DNA from: JAEZHK01 sp964575255
Lineage (GTDB): Bacteria; Bacillota; Clostridia; Christensenellales; Aristaeellaceae
Assembly: GCA_964575255.1 (NCBI GenBank)
Contig: CAZNPZ010000006.1
Coordinates: 1-64,000, forward strand
Reading direction: 5' to 3'
Length of the DNA: 64,000 nt
Numbering within the stretch: the stretch's first letter is position 1; the number at the start of each line of letters is the position of its first letter. Shown here piece by piece: positions 41,552 to 50,006 of this stretch. The notes beneath the pieces were generated by a model, which was not told where the DNA came from, searched no databases, and saw only the letters and a program-made list of their open reading frames with translations. The position numbers were made by a program, and so were the translations under genes.

Positions 41552-43879
41552 TTACTCGACGCGGCTGCACGAATGCTTGAGCCGCTCGGATTCCTCGGTG
41601 CGCTTGGCGTTGTTGAAGCGGTCGAGCGTTCCGACCAGATACCCGGTGATGCGTCGGATGCGCTCGAAGCGGTGCTCGTCTTCCGACCTTCCGCACAGTG
41701 GGCAGGTATCCCCGATCACGCCGTTGTAGCCGCAGACGGGATCGCGGTCGACCGGATGGTTGATGGAGCCGTAGCCGATGCCGCTCTCCTTCATCAGCCG
41801 GACGATCTTCTCGAAAGCCTCCAGGTTCTGCGCGGTGTCGCCGTCCAGTTCCACATAAGAGATGTGGCCGGCGTTGGTCAGCGCGTGGTAGGGGGCTTCG
41901 GTCTGGATCTTCTCGACCGCGCCGATCGGGAAGTAAACCGGGATGTGGAAGCTGTTGGTGTAGTATTCTCGGTCGGTCACGCCGCTGATCACGCCGAAGC
42001 GCTCGCGGTCGAGCCGCACAAACCGCCCGGAAAGCCCCTCGGCGGGCGTGGCCAATAGCGTCACATTCATGCCGGTTTCTTTCGCCTTTTCGTCGCAGCG
42101 CGCGCGCATGTGGCCGATGATCTCAAGCCCCATGTTCTGCGCCTGCTGGCTCTCGCCGTGGTGTTGGCCGATCAGCGCTTTCAGCGTCTCGGCGAGGCCG
42201 ATGAAGCCCATCGACAATGTGCCGTGCTTGAGCACCTCTCGGATCTCGTCCTCCCAGCCCAGCGTCTCGCTGTCCAGCCACACACCCTGACCCATCAGGA
42301 ACGGGAAATTGCGCACTTTCTTGGCCGCCTGGATCTCGTAGCGCTCAAAGAGCTGCTCAAACACCAGGTCGATCACCCGATCCAGTTCGGAGAAGAACTG
42401 TTCCACGTCATGGTTGGCCTTGATCGCGATGCGCGGCAGGTTGACCGAGGTAAAACTCAGGTTGCCGCGGCCGTTGGAAATCTCCTTGGTCTTGTCGTGG
42501 ATGTTCCCGATTACGCGGGTGCGGCAGCCCATGTAGGAAATCTCCGTTTCTGGGCGGCCGGGCACGTAATACTGAAGGTTGTAGGGCGCGTCCTGGAACG
42601 AAAAGTTCGGGAACAGGCGCTTGGCCGAAACCCGGCAAGCCAGCTTGAACAGGTCGTAGTTCGGGTCGCCGGGGTTGTAATTGATGCCTTCCTTGACCCG
42701 GAAGATCTGGATCGGGAAAATCGGCGTCTCGCCGCCGCCCAGGCCTTCCTCGGTGGACAGGAGCAGGTTGCGCATCACGAGCCGACCCTCCGGCGAGGTG
42801 TCCATGCCGTAGTTGATCGACGAGAACGGCACCTGGGCCCCGGCGCGGGAGTTCATCGTGTTCAGGTTGTGGATCAGCGCCTCCATCGCCTGGAAGGTGG
42901 CGCGGTCGGTCTCCTCGGTAGCCTTCTGCTGGGCGAACGCCTGGAGTCGGGTGATATCCGGATCGGAAAGCCCCTGCGCTGCCAGAAATTCGTGTTCCGA
43001 GGCTTTAAAGTCCGCGTTCTCCACCAACGTCGGGTTGAGACCGCGGTTCTTCAGTTCGTCAAAGTACAATCTTACCATTCCCGCTGCGTCGGAGATCGAT
43101 GTGGTCAGTTCCAGCGCGCGGATCATGTTGTCGCGGTAGCGCTTCCGGAACGTTTTCTTCACGCCCTCGGCCATCGAATAGTCGAAGTTGACCACCGACT
43201 GGCCGCCGTGCTGGTCGTTCTGATTGGCCTGAATCGCAATGCAGGCAAGCGCGGAGTAGCTGTAGATGTCGTTGGGCTCCCGGAGTACGCCGTGACCGGT
43301 GGAGAATCCGCCGGAGAACAGTTTGATCAGGTCGATCTGGCAGCAGGTAGTGGTCAGCGTTAAAAAGTCCATGTCGTGGATGTGGATATCGCCCTCGGCG
43401 TGGGCCGCGGAATGGGCGGGTTTCAGCACGAACAGGCTATTGAACTGCTTCGCGCCCTCGGCGCCGTACTTCAGCATCGCGCCCATTGCGGTGTCGCCGT
43501 TGATGTTCGCGTTTTCGCGCTTGATGTCGGAATCCCGCGCGGGCTTGAAGGTGATGTCGTCATAGATCTGCATCAGGCGGGTGTTCATCTCACGCACGCG
43601 GGATCGCTCCGCCCGGTACAGGATGTAGCTCTTGGCCGTGCGGACGAAGCCGTTCTCGATCAGCACGCGCTCCACCATGTCCTGCACTTCTTCTACGGTG
43701 GGGATGCCGATATTCTCGCTGGACTCCAGTTCGGCGACGACCTGCATCGTCAGATCCTGCGCCGTCTTCTCGGTCTTGGCGCTGCCGCTGGCCTGAAACG
43801 CCTTCATGATCGCCTCGGTGATTTTGACTGGTGTGAAAGGGACTTCTCGGCCGTCCCGCTTTTTGATGGTATCGATCAT
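41552..43879 (-). CDS. nrdD: anaerobic ribonucleoside-triphosphate reductase NrdD
   Basis: The class III reductase makes dNTPs from NTPs without oxygen. The 775-residue protein starts with an ATP-cone (residues 1-90) that senses dATP/ATP. The catalytic barrel follows. The C-terminal zinc site has C...C and CPLCG, and the glycyl-radical loop is in RITGYLVGTLDRFNNAK. GGAGG sets the start at 43879. The longer in-frame ATG at 43963 lies inside the promoter. The promoter and NrdR box upstream indicate dNTP-responsive control. A final Cys in KHSCSRVE is outside the usual motifs. Confidence 0.97.
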   Translation of the reverse strand: MIDTIKKRDGREVPFTPVKITEAIMKAFQASGSAKTEKTAQDLTMQVVAELESSENIGIPTVEEVQDMVERVLIENGFVRTAKSYILYRAERSRVREMNTRLMQIYDDITFKPARDSDIKRENANINGDTAMGAMLKYGAEGAKQFNSLFVLKPAHSAAHAEGDIHIHDMDFLTLTTTCCQIDLIKLFSGGFSTGHGVLREPNDIYSYSALACIAIQANQNDQHGGQSVVNFDYSMAEGVKKTFRKRYRDNMIRALELTTSISDAAGMVRLYFDELKNRGLNPTLVENADFKASEHEFLAAQGLSDPDITRLQAFAQQKATEETDRATFQAMEALIHNLNTMNSRAGAQVPFSSINYGMDTSPEGRLVMRNLLLSTEEGLGGGETPIFPIQIFRVKEGINYNPGDPNYDLFKLACRVSAKRLFPNFSFQDAPYNLQYYVPGRPETEISYMGCRTRVIGNIHDKTKEISNGRGNLSFTSVNLPRIAIKANHDVEQFFSELDRVIDLVFEQLFERYEIQAAKKVRNFPFLMGQGVWLDSETLGWEDEIREVLKHGTLSMGFIGLAETLKALIGQHHGESQQAQNMGLEIIGHMRARCDEKAKETGMNVTLLATPAEGLSGRFVRLDRERFGVISGVTDREYYTNSFHIPVYFPIGAVEKIQTEAPYHALTNAGHISYVELDGDTAQNLEAFEKIVRLMKESGIGYGSINHPVDRDPVCGYNGVIGDTCPLCGRSEDEHRFERIRRITGYLVGTLDRFNNAKRTEESERLKHSCSRVE

Positions 43880-43930
43880 GACGTTCGCCTCCAGAGATGA
43901 ATAAAGCGGCGATCCGCCGCCCAAATGCAA

Positions 43931-43946
43931 ATACATTATATTGTGG
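43931..43946 (-). promoter_or_regulatory. candidate NrdR box upstream of nrdD
   Basis: ATACATTATATTGTGG agrees with the NrdR consensus ACACWATATATWGTGT at 13 of 16 positions and overlaps the nrdD -10 box. A weaker half-similar site (ATACAACAGGTGGAAT at 43963-43978) lies 32 bases further, about the spacing usual for paired NrdR boxes. Confidence 0.7.
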
Positions 43947-43963
43947 TTGGCGGATGCTGTCAA
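43935..43963 (-). promoter_or_regulatory. consensus promoter of nrdD
   Basis: On the minus strand TTGACA and TATAAT, both perfect consensus hexamers, are spaced by exactly 17 bases. Confidence 0.88.
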
Positions 43964-44075
43964 TACAACAGGTGGAATCAGGAACGATTTTACAGGGCGT
44001 TCGGAACATCAGTTTGACAGGATCTGACATTTCCTTGATTTGTTTGAAATAAATCGAACGGTGTCTGAAAAATCG

Positions 44076-44104
44076 TTGCGCCCGGTTTTTCGATTTGATA
44101 CAAT
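44076..44104 (+). promoter_or_regulatory. thyX promoter
   Basis: TTGCGC at 44076-44081 and TACAAT at 44099-44104 are spaced by 17 bases, 21 bases before the TTG start. Confidence 0.65.
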
Positions 44105-44125
44105 ATCCCCAAAGGGAGTGATCGT

Positions 44126-45430
44126 TTGGCGGGTATCTCCAAGGCGATCCTGGTCGCGGAGACGGATCGCGGGCTTCAGACGTGCGCGGCGGCGGCGAGG
44201 TTGTCGACCACCGCCGGATCCGCGATGGAGGTTTTCGAGCGGTCAGACGGCGACGATAAGAACCTGCCGCTGGTCAAAAAAGTTCTGGCTTCGGGGCACA
44301 AGTCGCTGATCGAACACCAGACGTACTCCGTGGCGTTTGAAAACGTCTCGGTTCTGGCCGAACAGTTTCTGATCGAGTTCCGACTCGCTTCGTTCATCGT
44401 CAAGTCCCGCCGGTATGTGGATTTTAAAAACGCGGGCTTTTATACGCCGGAAGCGCTTCGCGGGGATGCCCGATATGAAGCGCATATGACGCGCCTCTTT
44501 GAAACCTACGGGAGGCTGGAGGCGCTCGTCCCGCGCGAGGACGCGCGTTTTGTGCTACCCTATTCGTTCCGATCCAACTTCTTCGTCAGCTGCAACCTGC
44601 GCGAACTGTGCGCGATCGCGCTGTCCCTTCGGTGCGGCCGAGGTGCTTCCTTTCCGGAACTGCATGACCTGGGCGAGCAGCTTTACGGACAGATCGAGGC
44701 GCGCTATCCGGGCGTTCTCGCGGGCGAGCGCGCGCGTTACGCGCGAACCGCGCCGTTCCCGCTTACTCCCTCCGTCGGTGAACCGAAGGCTGCGCGTCCA
44801 TCCGTCAGGTTGGTCGGCGCCCCTTGCGATCCGAAGGCGCTGCTGGATAATGCGATATCGTTTTCCGGCCGCTTCACGAATTGTGACTACGCCGCGCTCC
44901 TGACCGATTCCCGCCCGCGAGAACTGGAGGCGCTTTCGTACACCTTTGAGATCGGCGGCGCGTCGCTGGCCTGCGTGACCCACTTCGCGCGGCACCGGAT
45001 GCTCTCCCCCATCTTCCGACCTTCGCTCGAAGCGCTAAATGGCGGCGAATACGTATTGCCGGATTCGATCCGAGAAAACCCGGAGGCGTTAGGCATCTAC
45101 GAATCGGCCATTCGCCAGAACGCCGACGCGGCGCGCGCGATGGCGGCGGACGGCCTGTCCCCCGAGGACCTGTCCTATTTCGCGATGGCGGGCAACACGA
45201 CCTCGTTTCTGATGACGGTCAACGCCCGCGAGCTCCTGCACTTTACAAAGCTGCGCGCCTGCGAGCGCGCCCAGTGGGAGATCCGTAGTTTTACGGAAAT
45301 GATGCTCGCGGAGTTGAAGGGTTCATTCCCAGGTCTATTCAATCTGTATGGCCCCAGTTGCCGGATCGACGGCGCGTGCCCGGAAGGGCGGCTTTCCTGC
45401 GGGAGGCCCAGACCGCCGATTCGGCCATAG
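44126..45430 (+). CDS. thyX: tandem-domain flavin-dependent thymidylate synthase ThyX
   Basis: ThyX methylates dUMP to dTMP using FAD and methylene-tetrahydrofolate. Standard ThyX is about 220-250 residues; this one is 434 and consists of two ThyX-like halves. The N-half has HKSLIEHQTYS, a degraded signature EFRLASFIVKSRRY (84-97) and LPYS...NLREL. The C-half has the RHR signature (RHRMLSPIFRPS, 289-300) and NARELLHFTKLRACERAQWEIR. The start is TTG at 44126 after AAGGGAG. It is divergent from nrdD, placing two dNTP genes around one control region. The tail (about 25 residues) is Cys/Pro/Arg-rich. Confidence 0.92.
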   Translation: MAGISKAILVAETDRGLQTCAAAARLSTTAGSAMEVFERSDGDDKNLPLVKKVLASGHKSLIEHQTYSVAFENVSVLAEQFLIEFRLASFIVKSRRYVDFKNAGFYTPEALRGDARYEAHMTRLFETYGRLEALVPREDARFVLPYSFRSNFFVSCNLRELCAIALSLRCGRGASFPELHDLGEQLYGQIEARYPGVLAGERARYARTAPFPLTPSVGEPKAARPSVRLVGAPCDPKALLDNAISFSGRFTNCDYAALLTDSRPRELEALSYTFEIGGASLACVTHFARHRMLSPIFRPSLEALNGGEYVLPDSIRENPEALGIYESAIRQNADAARAMAADGLSPEDLSYFAMAGNTTSFLMTVNARELLHFTKLRACERAQWEIRSFTEMMLAELKGSFPGLFNLYGPSCRIDGACPEGRLSCGRPRPPIRP

Positions 45431-45448
45431 GCACATTTATACTGGAAA

Positions 45449-45488
45449 ATGCGAACCCCCGGCTGAATACAAGCCGGGGGATTTGCAT
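45449..45488. terminator. bidirectional terminator between thyX and ctpA
   Basis: CCCCCGGCT (45456-45464) and AGCCGGGGG (45472-45480) form a perfect stem extended by A/T-rich flanks (ATGCGAA with ATTTGCAT). It lies between two converging genes. Confidence 0.8.
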
Positions 45489-45492
45489 CCTG

Positions 45493-46710
45493 TTACTTTT
45501 TCAGAAGGTCGTACGCCGCCTTGAGCTGCGCGTCTTTATCAAGGTCGGGCGCGCCACCCACTGGGACGGTAGCCTTGACGACCACATCCGGCTTGATGCC
45601 CACGCCGTGGATTGATCGCCCCTTGGGGGTATAGTAGGTCGCGGTGGTCAGTTGCATACCCGCGCCGTCGGTGCGGAACGGCATCATCGTCTGTACGATG
45701 CCCTTTCCGAACGTCTGCTCGCCGACGATCTTGGCCACGCCGTAGTCCTGCAGCGAACCCGCGAGGATCTCCGACGCGCTGGCCGACATGCCGTTGACCA
45801 ATACCGCCATCGGCACGTCCCAGCGGCCCTCCTCGGAGTAGAAATCCTCCCGCGCGCCGCTGCGATCCTGCGTGTAGACGATCAGACCCGCCGGCAGCAA
45901 CTGGTCGGCGATCTTGACCACATCATTCAGAAGCCCGCCGGGGTTGGAGCGGATGTCGATGATCAGCCCCTTGACGCTGCGCTGTTTCAGGTCGTTCATC
46001 GCCGTCATGAAGCCGGTCGCGTCGTCGCCGATGAATTCGTAGATCATGATGTACCCGATGTCGCCGGGCAGCACCTGATGTGTCACCCGCTGCATGGCGA
46101 TCGTGCGGGGTTTCAGTGAGATGGTCTGAACCTTTTTTCCGCGTCGGAGCGTGAGGTCAAGCGTCTCGCCCTGGAAATCGCGGATCATCTGGATCGCCTT
46201 GTCCATCTGACGCGCGTCCGACGCGCCGACGGGTTCTCCGTTGACGGCCAGCACGATATCGCCGGGCTTTACGCCCGCCTCGACGGCCGGCGAGTCCTCG
46301 AAGATGCGCAGCACCACCAGCATGCCGTTTTTATCGGAGGAGAGCAGAAGCCCGACGCCTTCATAAACGCCCTGCGAGCGTTCCGCGACTTGTTTCATTT
46401 CCTCCGGGGTGTAATAGAATGTATAGGGGTCGCCGACGCTGTTCAGCATGCCGTTCACAGCGCCCAGCACAAGCTGATCCTCGTTCAGCGCCTTGTAATA
46501 GTCGCTCTCCAGGATCTCGCGCACTTCGTCCAGTCGGCGGTACCGCTCGATCATGTCGTATTCCTGCTGGGATACCACGACCGTGCCAGTGGACTTTTCG
46601 TCCGTGGGCAGTACGCCGCTCGATATGCGAAGCGTGATGGCCGACGAAACGCCGGCCACCACCACAACAATCCATAGTACCGAGAGCCAAACGATCGTCC
46701 GCTTGCCCAT
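45493..46710 (-). CDS. ctpA: S41 family carboxyl-terminal processing peptidase (CtpA/CtpB-like)
   Basis: The 405-residue secreted or membrane-anchored protease has a TM/signal anchor (residues 5-27), a PDZ domain (about 95-190, GVGLLLSSDKNGMLVVLRIFEDSPA) and an S41 domain. The nucleophilic Ser is in GMSASASEILAGSL and the catalytic Lys in QTFGKGIVQT. CtpB of B. subtilis cleaves SpoIVFA during sporulation, so a sporulation role is possible but not shown. It is 40 bases downstream of the PucR-type regulator gene. Confidence 0.95.
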   Translation of the reverse strand: MGKRTIVWLSVLWIVVVVAGVSSAITLRISSGVLPTDEKSTGTVVVSQQEYDMIERYRRLDEVREILESDYYKALNEDQLVLGAVNGMLNSVGDPYTFYYTPEEMKQVAERSQGVYEGVGLLLSSDKNGMLVVLRIFEDSPAVEAGVKPGDIVLAVNGEPVGASDARQMDKAIQMIRDFQGETLDLTLRRGKKVQTISLKPRTIAMQRVTHQVLPGDIGYIMIYEFIGDDATGFMTAMNDLKQRSVKGLIIDIRSNPGGLLNDVVKIADQLLPAGLIVYTQDRSGAREDFYSEEGRWDVPMAVLVNGMSASASEILAGSLQDYGVAKIVGEQTFGKGIVQTMMPFRTDGAGMQLTTATYYTPKGRSIHGVGIKPDVVVKATVPVGGAPDLDKDAQLKAAYDLLKK

Positions 46711-46750
46711 GAAAGCCTCCAGGAATCAGGATCGGGACATTGTATGCCGC

Positions 46751-47821
46751 TCAGATCCGATTCTTGTGCTCCCCTGTCTTCCCCAGCAGCATCATCATTT
46801 TGAACGTCACCGCGTCGTCAAACGACCTCAGGTCAAGCCCGATGATCCGCTGCACCTTGTCCAGACGGTAGACGAGGGTGTTGCGGTGGATGTATATCTG
46901 CCGCGCTGTCTCCGAAAGGTTCAGGCTGTTTTCAAAGAACTTCTCGATCGTGTGCAGCATTTCCTCATTGAAAAGCCGCGCCGTCTTGCGGTTGAACATC
47001 AGCTGGTTGTACTTCTGGCTCATCTCCGGCGAAATATCGGCCAGGAACCGCTCCAGAAGCAGCTTCCGGTAGACGAATACATGATCATCGGGCCGATAGA
47101 CGCGGCCCACGTCGATGGCTTTGCGCGCCTCCCGGAAGGATTCGGAGAGCTGTGCCAGCGACTTCTTGGGCTCTCCGATACCGATGTGCACCGGGTAGCT
47201 GGTCTCGCTGATGAACGTAGACTCGATCGCCATGCCAAGCTGTTCCAGTTCCTCAAAGTCTTCCTGCTCTTCGAGCTGTTTGATCAGAACGACCGTGTGG
47301 CGGTCGATCTCCACAATCGAGTCCCCGCCGGTTTCGGGCGCGACGTTCTCCAGAATGTTGAGCGTCGTCTCGGTGTCGATGTTGGACAGGTGCAGAAGCA
47401 CCACACAGCGGCTCTTCTCCAGCGGGATGGTGTGCTCCATCGCTAGAGACTCGAGTTCCGCGCCCTCTACCTCTTCGCGGAGAATGCAGCGCAACGACTG
47501 CTCGCGGTCGGCGTGCGGCAGGTCGACCTTGGTCAGCATGTTGATCATTTCCGCGCACAAGATCGCGCAGTTGCTGACGTCCTGGCTGTCGCCCGGCAGG
47601 CACAGGAAAAGCGGATGCGTGCCTTCGGTGCCGATCAATGTAAAGCCGCCGTAGACCAAAGGCGCGGTGGGGTTCTGCCTGAGCACTTCCGGCAGCGTGA
47701 ACTCGCGGTTGTTATCCTCCGGCAGGATCACTTGGCCGTTGTTGTCCAGCAGCATGACATTCATGCTGATCTTTGAAAGCAGGCTTGAGATCTTCGCGAT
47801 CACGCGATGGTCCAAAAACAT
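46751..47821 (-). CDS. PucR/CdaR-type transcriptional regulator
   Basis: The 356-residue protein has an N-terminal sensory region (residues 1-110), a GGDEF-like middle segment (about 140-260, VEIDRHTVVLI...HIGIGEPKKSL) and a C-terminal PucR helix-turn-helix (LNLSETARQIYIHRNTLVYRLDKVQRIIGLDL, about 307-338). CdaR-like regulators often respond to sugar acids. Neighbours are ctpA downstream and the sugar-ABC ATPase upstream, so it may control carbohydrate genes; this is inference. GGGAGG precedes the ATG. Its promoter is embedded in an inverted repeat (47878-47922). Confidence 0.9.
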   Translation of the reverse strand: MFLDHRVIAKISSLLSKISMNVMLLDNNGQVILPEDNNREFTLPEVLRQNPTAPLVYGGFTLIGTEGTHPLFLCLPGDSQDVSNCAILCAEMINMLTKVDLPHADREQSLRCILREEVEGAELESLAMEHTIPLEKSRCVVLLHLSNIDTETTLNILENVAPETGGDSIVEIDRHTVVLIKQLEEQEDFEELEQLGMAIESTFISETSYPVHIGIGEPKKSLAQLSESFREARKAIDVGRVYRPDDHVFVYRKLLLERFLADISPEMSQKYNQLMFNRKTARLFNEEMLHTIEKFFENSLNLSETARQIYIHRNTLVYRLDKVQRIIGLDLRSFDDAVTFKMMMLLGKTGEHKNRI

Positions 47822-47870
47822 ACTGAATTCCTCCCGTTCGGCTGGCCGGACGTCCGACTATACAATATAT

Positions 47871-47899
47871 AGTATATCCGCCGCGAACGGATAAGACAA
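47871..47899 (-). promoter_or_regulatory. promoter of the PucR-type gene
   Basis: On the minus strand TTGTCT and TATACT are spaced by 17 bases. Confidence 0.7.
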
Positions 47900-47922
47900 T
47901 ATCGTCTTACCGCCCGCGGCGG
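47878..47922. repeat. 45-bp imperfect palindrome overlapping the PucR promoter
   Basis: Arms CCGCCGCG/CGCGGCGG and TAAGAC/GTCTTA form one long interrupted stem that contains the -35 box and most of the spacer. It could be an operator for autoregulation or a transcript-end hairpin of the upstream ATPase gene. Confidence 0.6.
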
Positions 47923-47976
47923 AAAATTAATGAATAAATAACGCCGTTGAATGCATTTGCGCGTTCCAGGGGAAGG

Positions 47977-49098
47977 TCAGCGGCTCAGAATGGTGTTCAG
48001 GGTGTCCGCGTCAAAGAAGTGCAGCCGGTTGGCGTCGAAGGCGACCTTGATCTTATCGCCGCCGCGCGCGGTGGAGCGCGGGTCAACGCGGGCGATGATG
48101 TTGTCTTCCTTGCCGGAGGTCTTCAGGTACAGGTAGGTCTCGGAGCCCATCAGCTCAACAATTTCCACCGCCACGCTGATGGTGGATTCCGGCGCGTTGG
48201 CCAGGAACACTTCTTCGTCGTGGATGTTTTCCGGGCGAATGCCCATGATGACATCCTTGCCGATGTAGCTGTCCGACACGAACTTCTTCAGCTTGCCTTC
48301 AGGAATCCGAATGGCGTTCTCACCGAAGACCGCGTACACGCCATCGGCCTTCTTGGTCAGCTTGACGTTGAAGAAGTTCATCTGCGGCGTGCCGATGAAG
48401 CCCGCGACGAAGTGGTTGACCGGGAAGTCGTACAAATTCTGCGGCGTGTCGACCTGCTGGATGAAGCCGTCCTTCATGACCACGATGCGGGAGCCCATCG
48501 TCATGGCCTCGGTCTGGTCGTGGGTGACATAGATGAAGGTGGTCTGGAGGCGCTGATGGAGCTTGGTGATCTCGGTTCTCATCTGCACGCGCAGCTTGGC
48601 GTCCAGGTTGGAGAGCGGCTCGTCCATCAGGAAGACCTTCGGCTCGCGCACGATGGCGCGGCCCAGCGCAACGCGCTGACGCTGACCGCCGGACAGCGCC
48701 TTGGGCTTGCGGCCAAGGAGGTGCTCGATGTCCAGGATCTTCGCGGCTTCGCGGACACGGCGCTCGATCTCCTGCTTGGGGGTCTTGCGCAGTTTGAGGC
48801 CGAAGGCCATGTTGTCGTACACGGTCATGTGCGGATACAGCGCGTAGTTCTGGAACACCATCGCGATGTCGCGATCCTTGGGCGCGACGTCGTTGACCAG
48901 GCGGTCGCCGATGTACAGTTCGCCTTCCGAGATTTCTTCAAGGCCTGCAACCATTCGAAGGGTGGTGGACTTGCCGCAACCGGACGGGCCGACCAGCACG
49001 ATAAACTCCTTATCCTCGATGTCCAGACAGAAATCGCTTACAGCAGTCACATTGCCGGAGTACACCTTGTAAATATGCTTCAAGGATACGTTTGCCAT
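47977..49098 (-). CDS. ugpC: sugar ABC transporter ATP-binding protein, UgpC/MsmK family
   Basis: The 373-residue ATPase has Walker A GPSGCGKST (about 38-46), the Q-loop, signature LSGGQRQRVALGRAI and Walker B VFLMDEPLSNLDAKLR. A C-terminal TOBE/OB domain (about 240-373) is typical of MalK-like proteins that serve CUT1 sugar permeases. It is a single gene without adjacent permeases, so it likely works with several systems, including the permease pair at 59957-61716. The ATG at 49098 has GAGGGGG upstream; a TTG two codons earlier is the less likely alternative. Confidence 0.95.
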   Translation of the reverse strand: MANVSLKHIYKVYSGNVTAVSDFCLDIEDKEFIVLVGPSGCGKSTTLRMVAGLEEISEGELYIGDRLVNDVAPKDRDIAMVFQNYALYPHMTVYDNMAFGLKLRKTPKQEIERRVREAAKILDIEHLLGRKPKALSGGQRQRVALGRAIVREPKVFLMDEPLSNLDAKLRVQMRTEITKLHQRLQTTFIYVTHDQTEAMTMGSRIVVMKDGFIQQVDTPQNLYDFPVNHFVAGFIGTPQMNFFNVKLTKKADGVYAVFGENAIRIPEGKLKKFVSDSYIGKDVIMGIRPENIHDEEVFLANAPESTISVAVEIVELMGSETYLYLKTSGKEDNIIARVDPRSTARGGDKIKVAFDANRLHFFDADTLNTILSR

Positions 49099-49325
49099 AG
49101 ACAAATCCCCCTCATTATTAAAGCGACAGGCATGCGCGCGGCGGCCGCATGCGCCATCGCTCTACTGAGTAAATTATACACATATATTCGGAAGAATACC
49201 ACCAATGAACTTCACAAATTTGTTTCGAGGCATTTGTGTCCTTTGGATACCGAACCAAAAACGCCATCATTTCATTTATGCGGTTGGCATACTTAACGAT
49301 CTTTACGAAAGTTAACGGAAATTCT

Positions 49326-49907
49326 TCAATCCAACTGGTCCAGCGGCATGGTGAAACTGGGTGTGAATTCCTGCATAAATTCGTCGACTTCCGGCATGTT
49401 CAACGCGGAGAGCGCTGCACGGATGTCCGCCTCGGCGGTCGCAAATTCGCGATTGCCCAGGCTCAGTTCCTCGACGCATTTCAGGTACGCACAGATCTTG
49501 TCGGCCGCCTTGACGAGCTTCCACTCCCCGCTCGCTTCGTTCGGAAACAAGAGCGGTTTGAATTCAGGTCTCAAGTCCTCCGGCAGGTAGCCCATCAGTT
49601 TTTCGGTCGCGAGGCGTTCGATCTCCTTGAACGCCTTCGAGATGCCAGGGTTGAAGTATTTGATGGGCGAGGCAAGGTCTCCTGTGATGACTTCCGCCGC
49701 CTCGTGATAAATGGCCAGCTTTAAAAGCGCCTCTTCGTCGTATACCCTGAACAGGCGCCTTTTGCCGATGACCGCCAGCGCGTGCGCGATCATCGCAACC
49801 TGCAGCGAATGCTCCTGATCGTTCTCTTCGATGGTGCTCCGCCGAAGGCTCCACCGCTTGATCAGCCGCATCCTGGCCATGTAAGCAAAAAAATGGCTGT
49901 TCGACAT
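49326..49907 (-). CDS. yfbR: YfbR-like 5'-deoxynucleotidase with HE in place of HD
   Basis: The 193-residue HD-superfamily protein aligns from end to end with E. coli YfbR, a dNMP 5'-nucleotidase: MSNSHFFAYMARMRLIKRW start, EHSLQVAMIAHALA with His33, GDLASPIKYFNP, VKAADKICAYLKCVEEL with an Asp near 136, and PSFTMPLDQ at the end. The metal-binding His68-Asp69 pair is His68-Glu69 here (YHEAAEV). Activity may be kept, since Glu can also ligate metal, but this is a departure from the family motif. It stands alone, between ugpC and pgi. Confidence 0.9.
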   Translation of the reverse strand: MSNSHFFAYMARMRLIKRWSLRRSTIEENDQEHSLQVAMIAHALAVIGKRRLFRVYDEEALLKLAIYHEAAEVITGDLASPIKYFNPGISKAFKEIERLATEKLMGYLPEDLRPEFKPLLFPNEASGEWKLVKAADKICAYLKCVEELSLGNREFATAEADIRAALSALNMPEVDEFMQEFTPSFTMPLDQLD

Positions 49908-49971
49908 GGTCCTTCCCCCATCTTTCGTGTTTCACGTGAACAGGCCGGATCGGCTGCGAGAACATACAAAA

Positions 49972-49997
49972 GGGGCGCGCCTGAGAACGCGCCCCTA
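49972..49997 (-). terminator. pgi terminator
   Basis: AGGGGCGCG and CGCGCCCCT form a 9-bp stem. On the minus strand it is followed by TTTTGTATGTT. Confidence 0.82.
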
Positions 49998-50006
49998 TGG
50001 ATCCCC

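Noticed and set aside
43880..43963. Longer nrdD start at 43963
   Set aside because: The extra codons overlap the promoter and NrdR box; a GGAGG site sets the start at 43879.
47947..49296. 449-residue open frame on the plus strand opposite ugpC
   Set aside because: It lies entirely antisense to a well-conserved ATPase gene, and its His/Arg/Val-rich composition is the usual shadow of GC-rich coding sequence.
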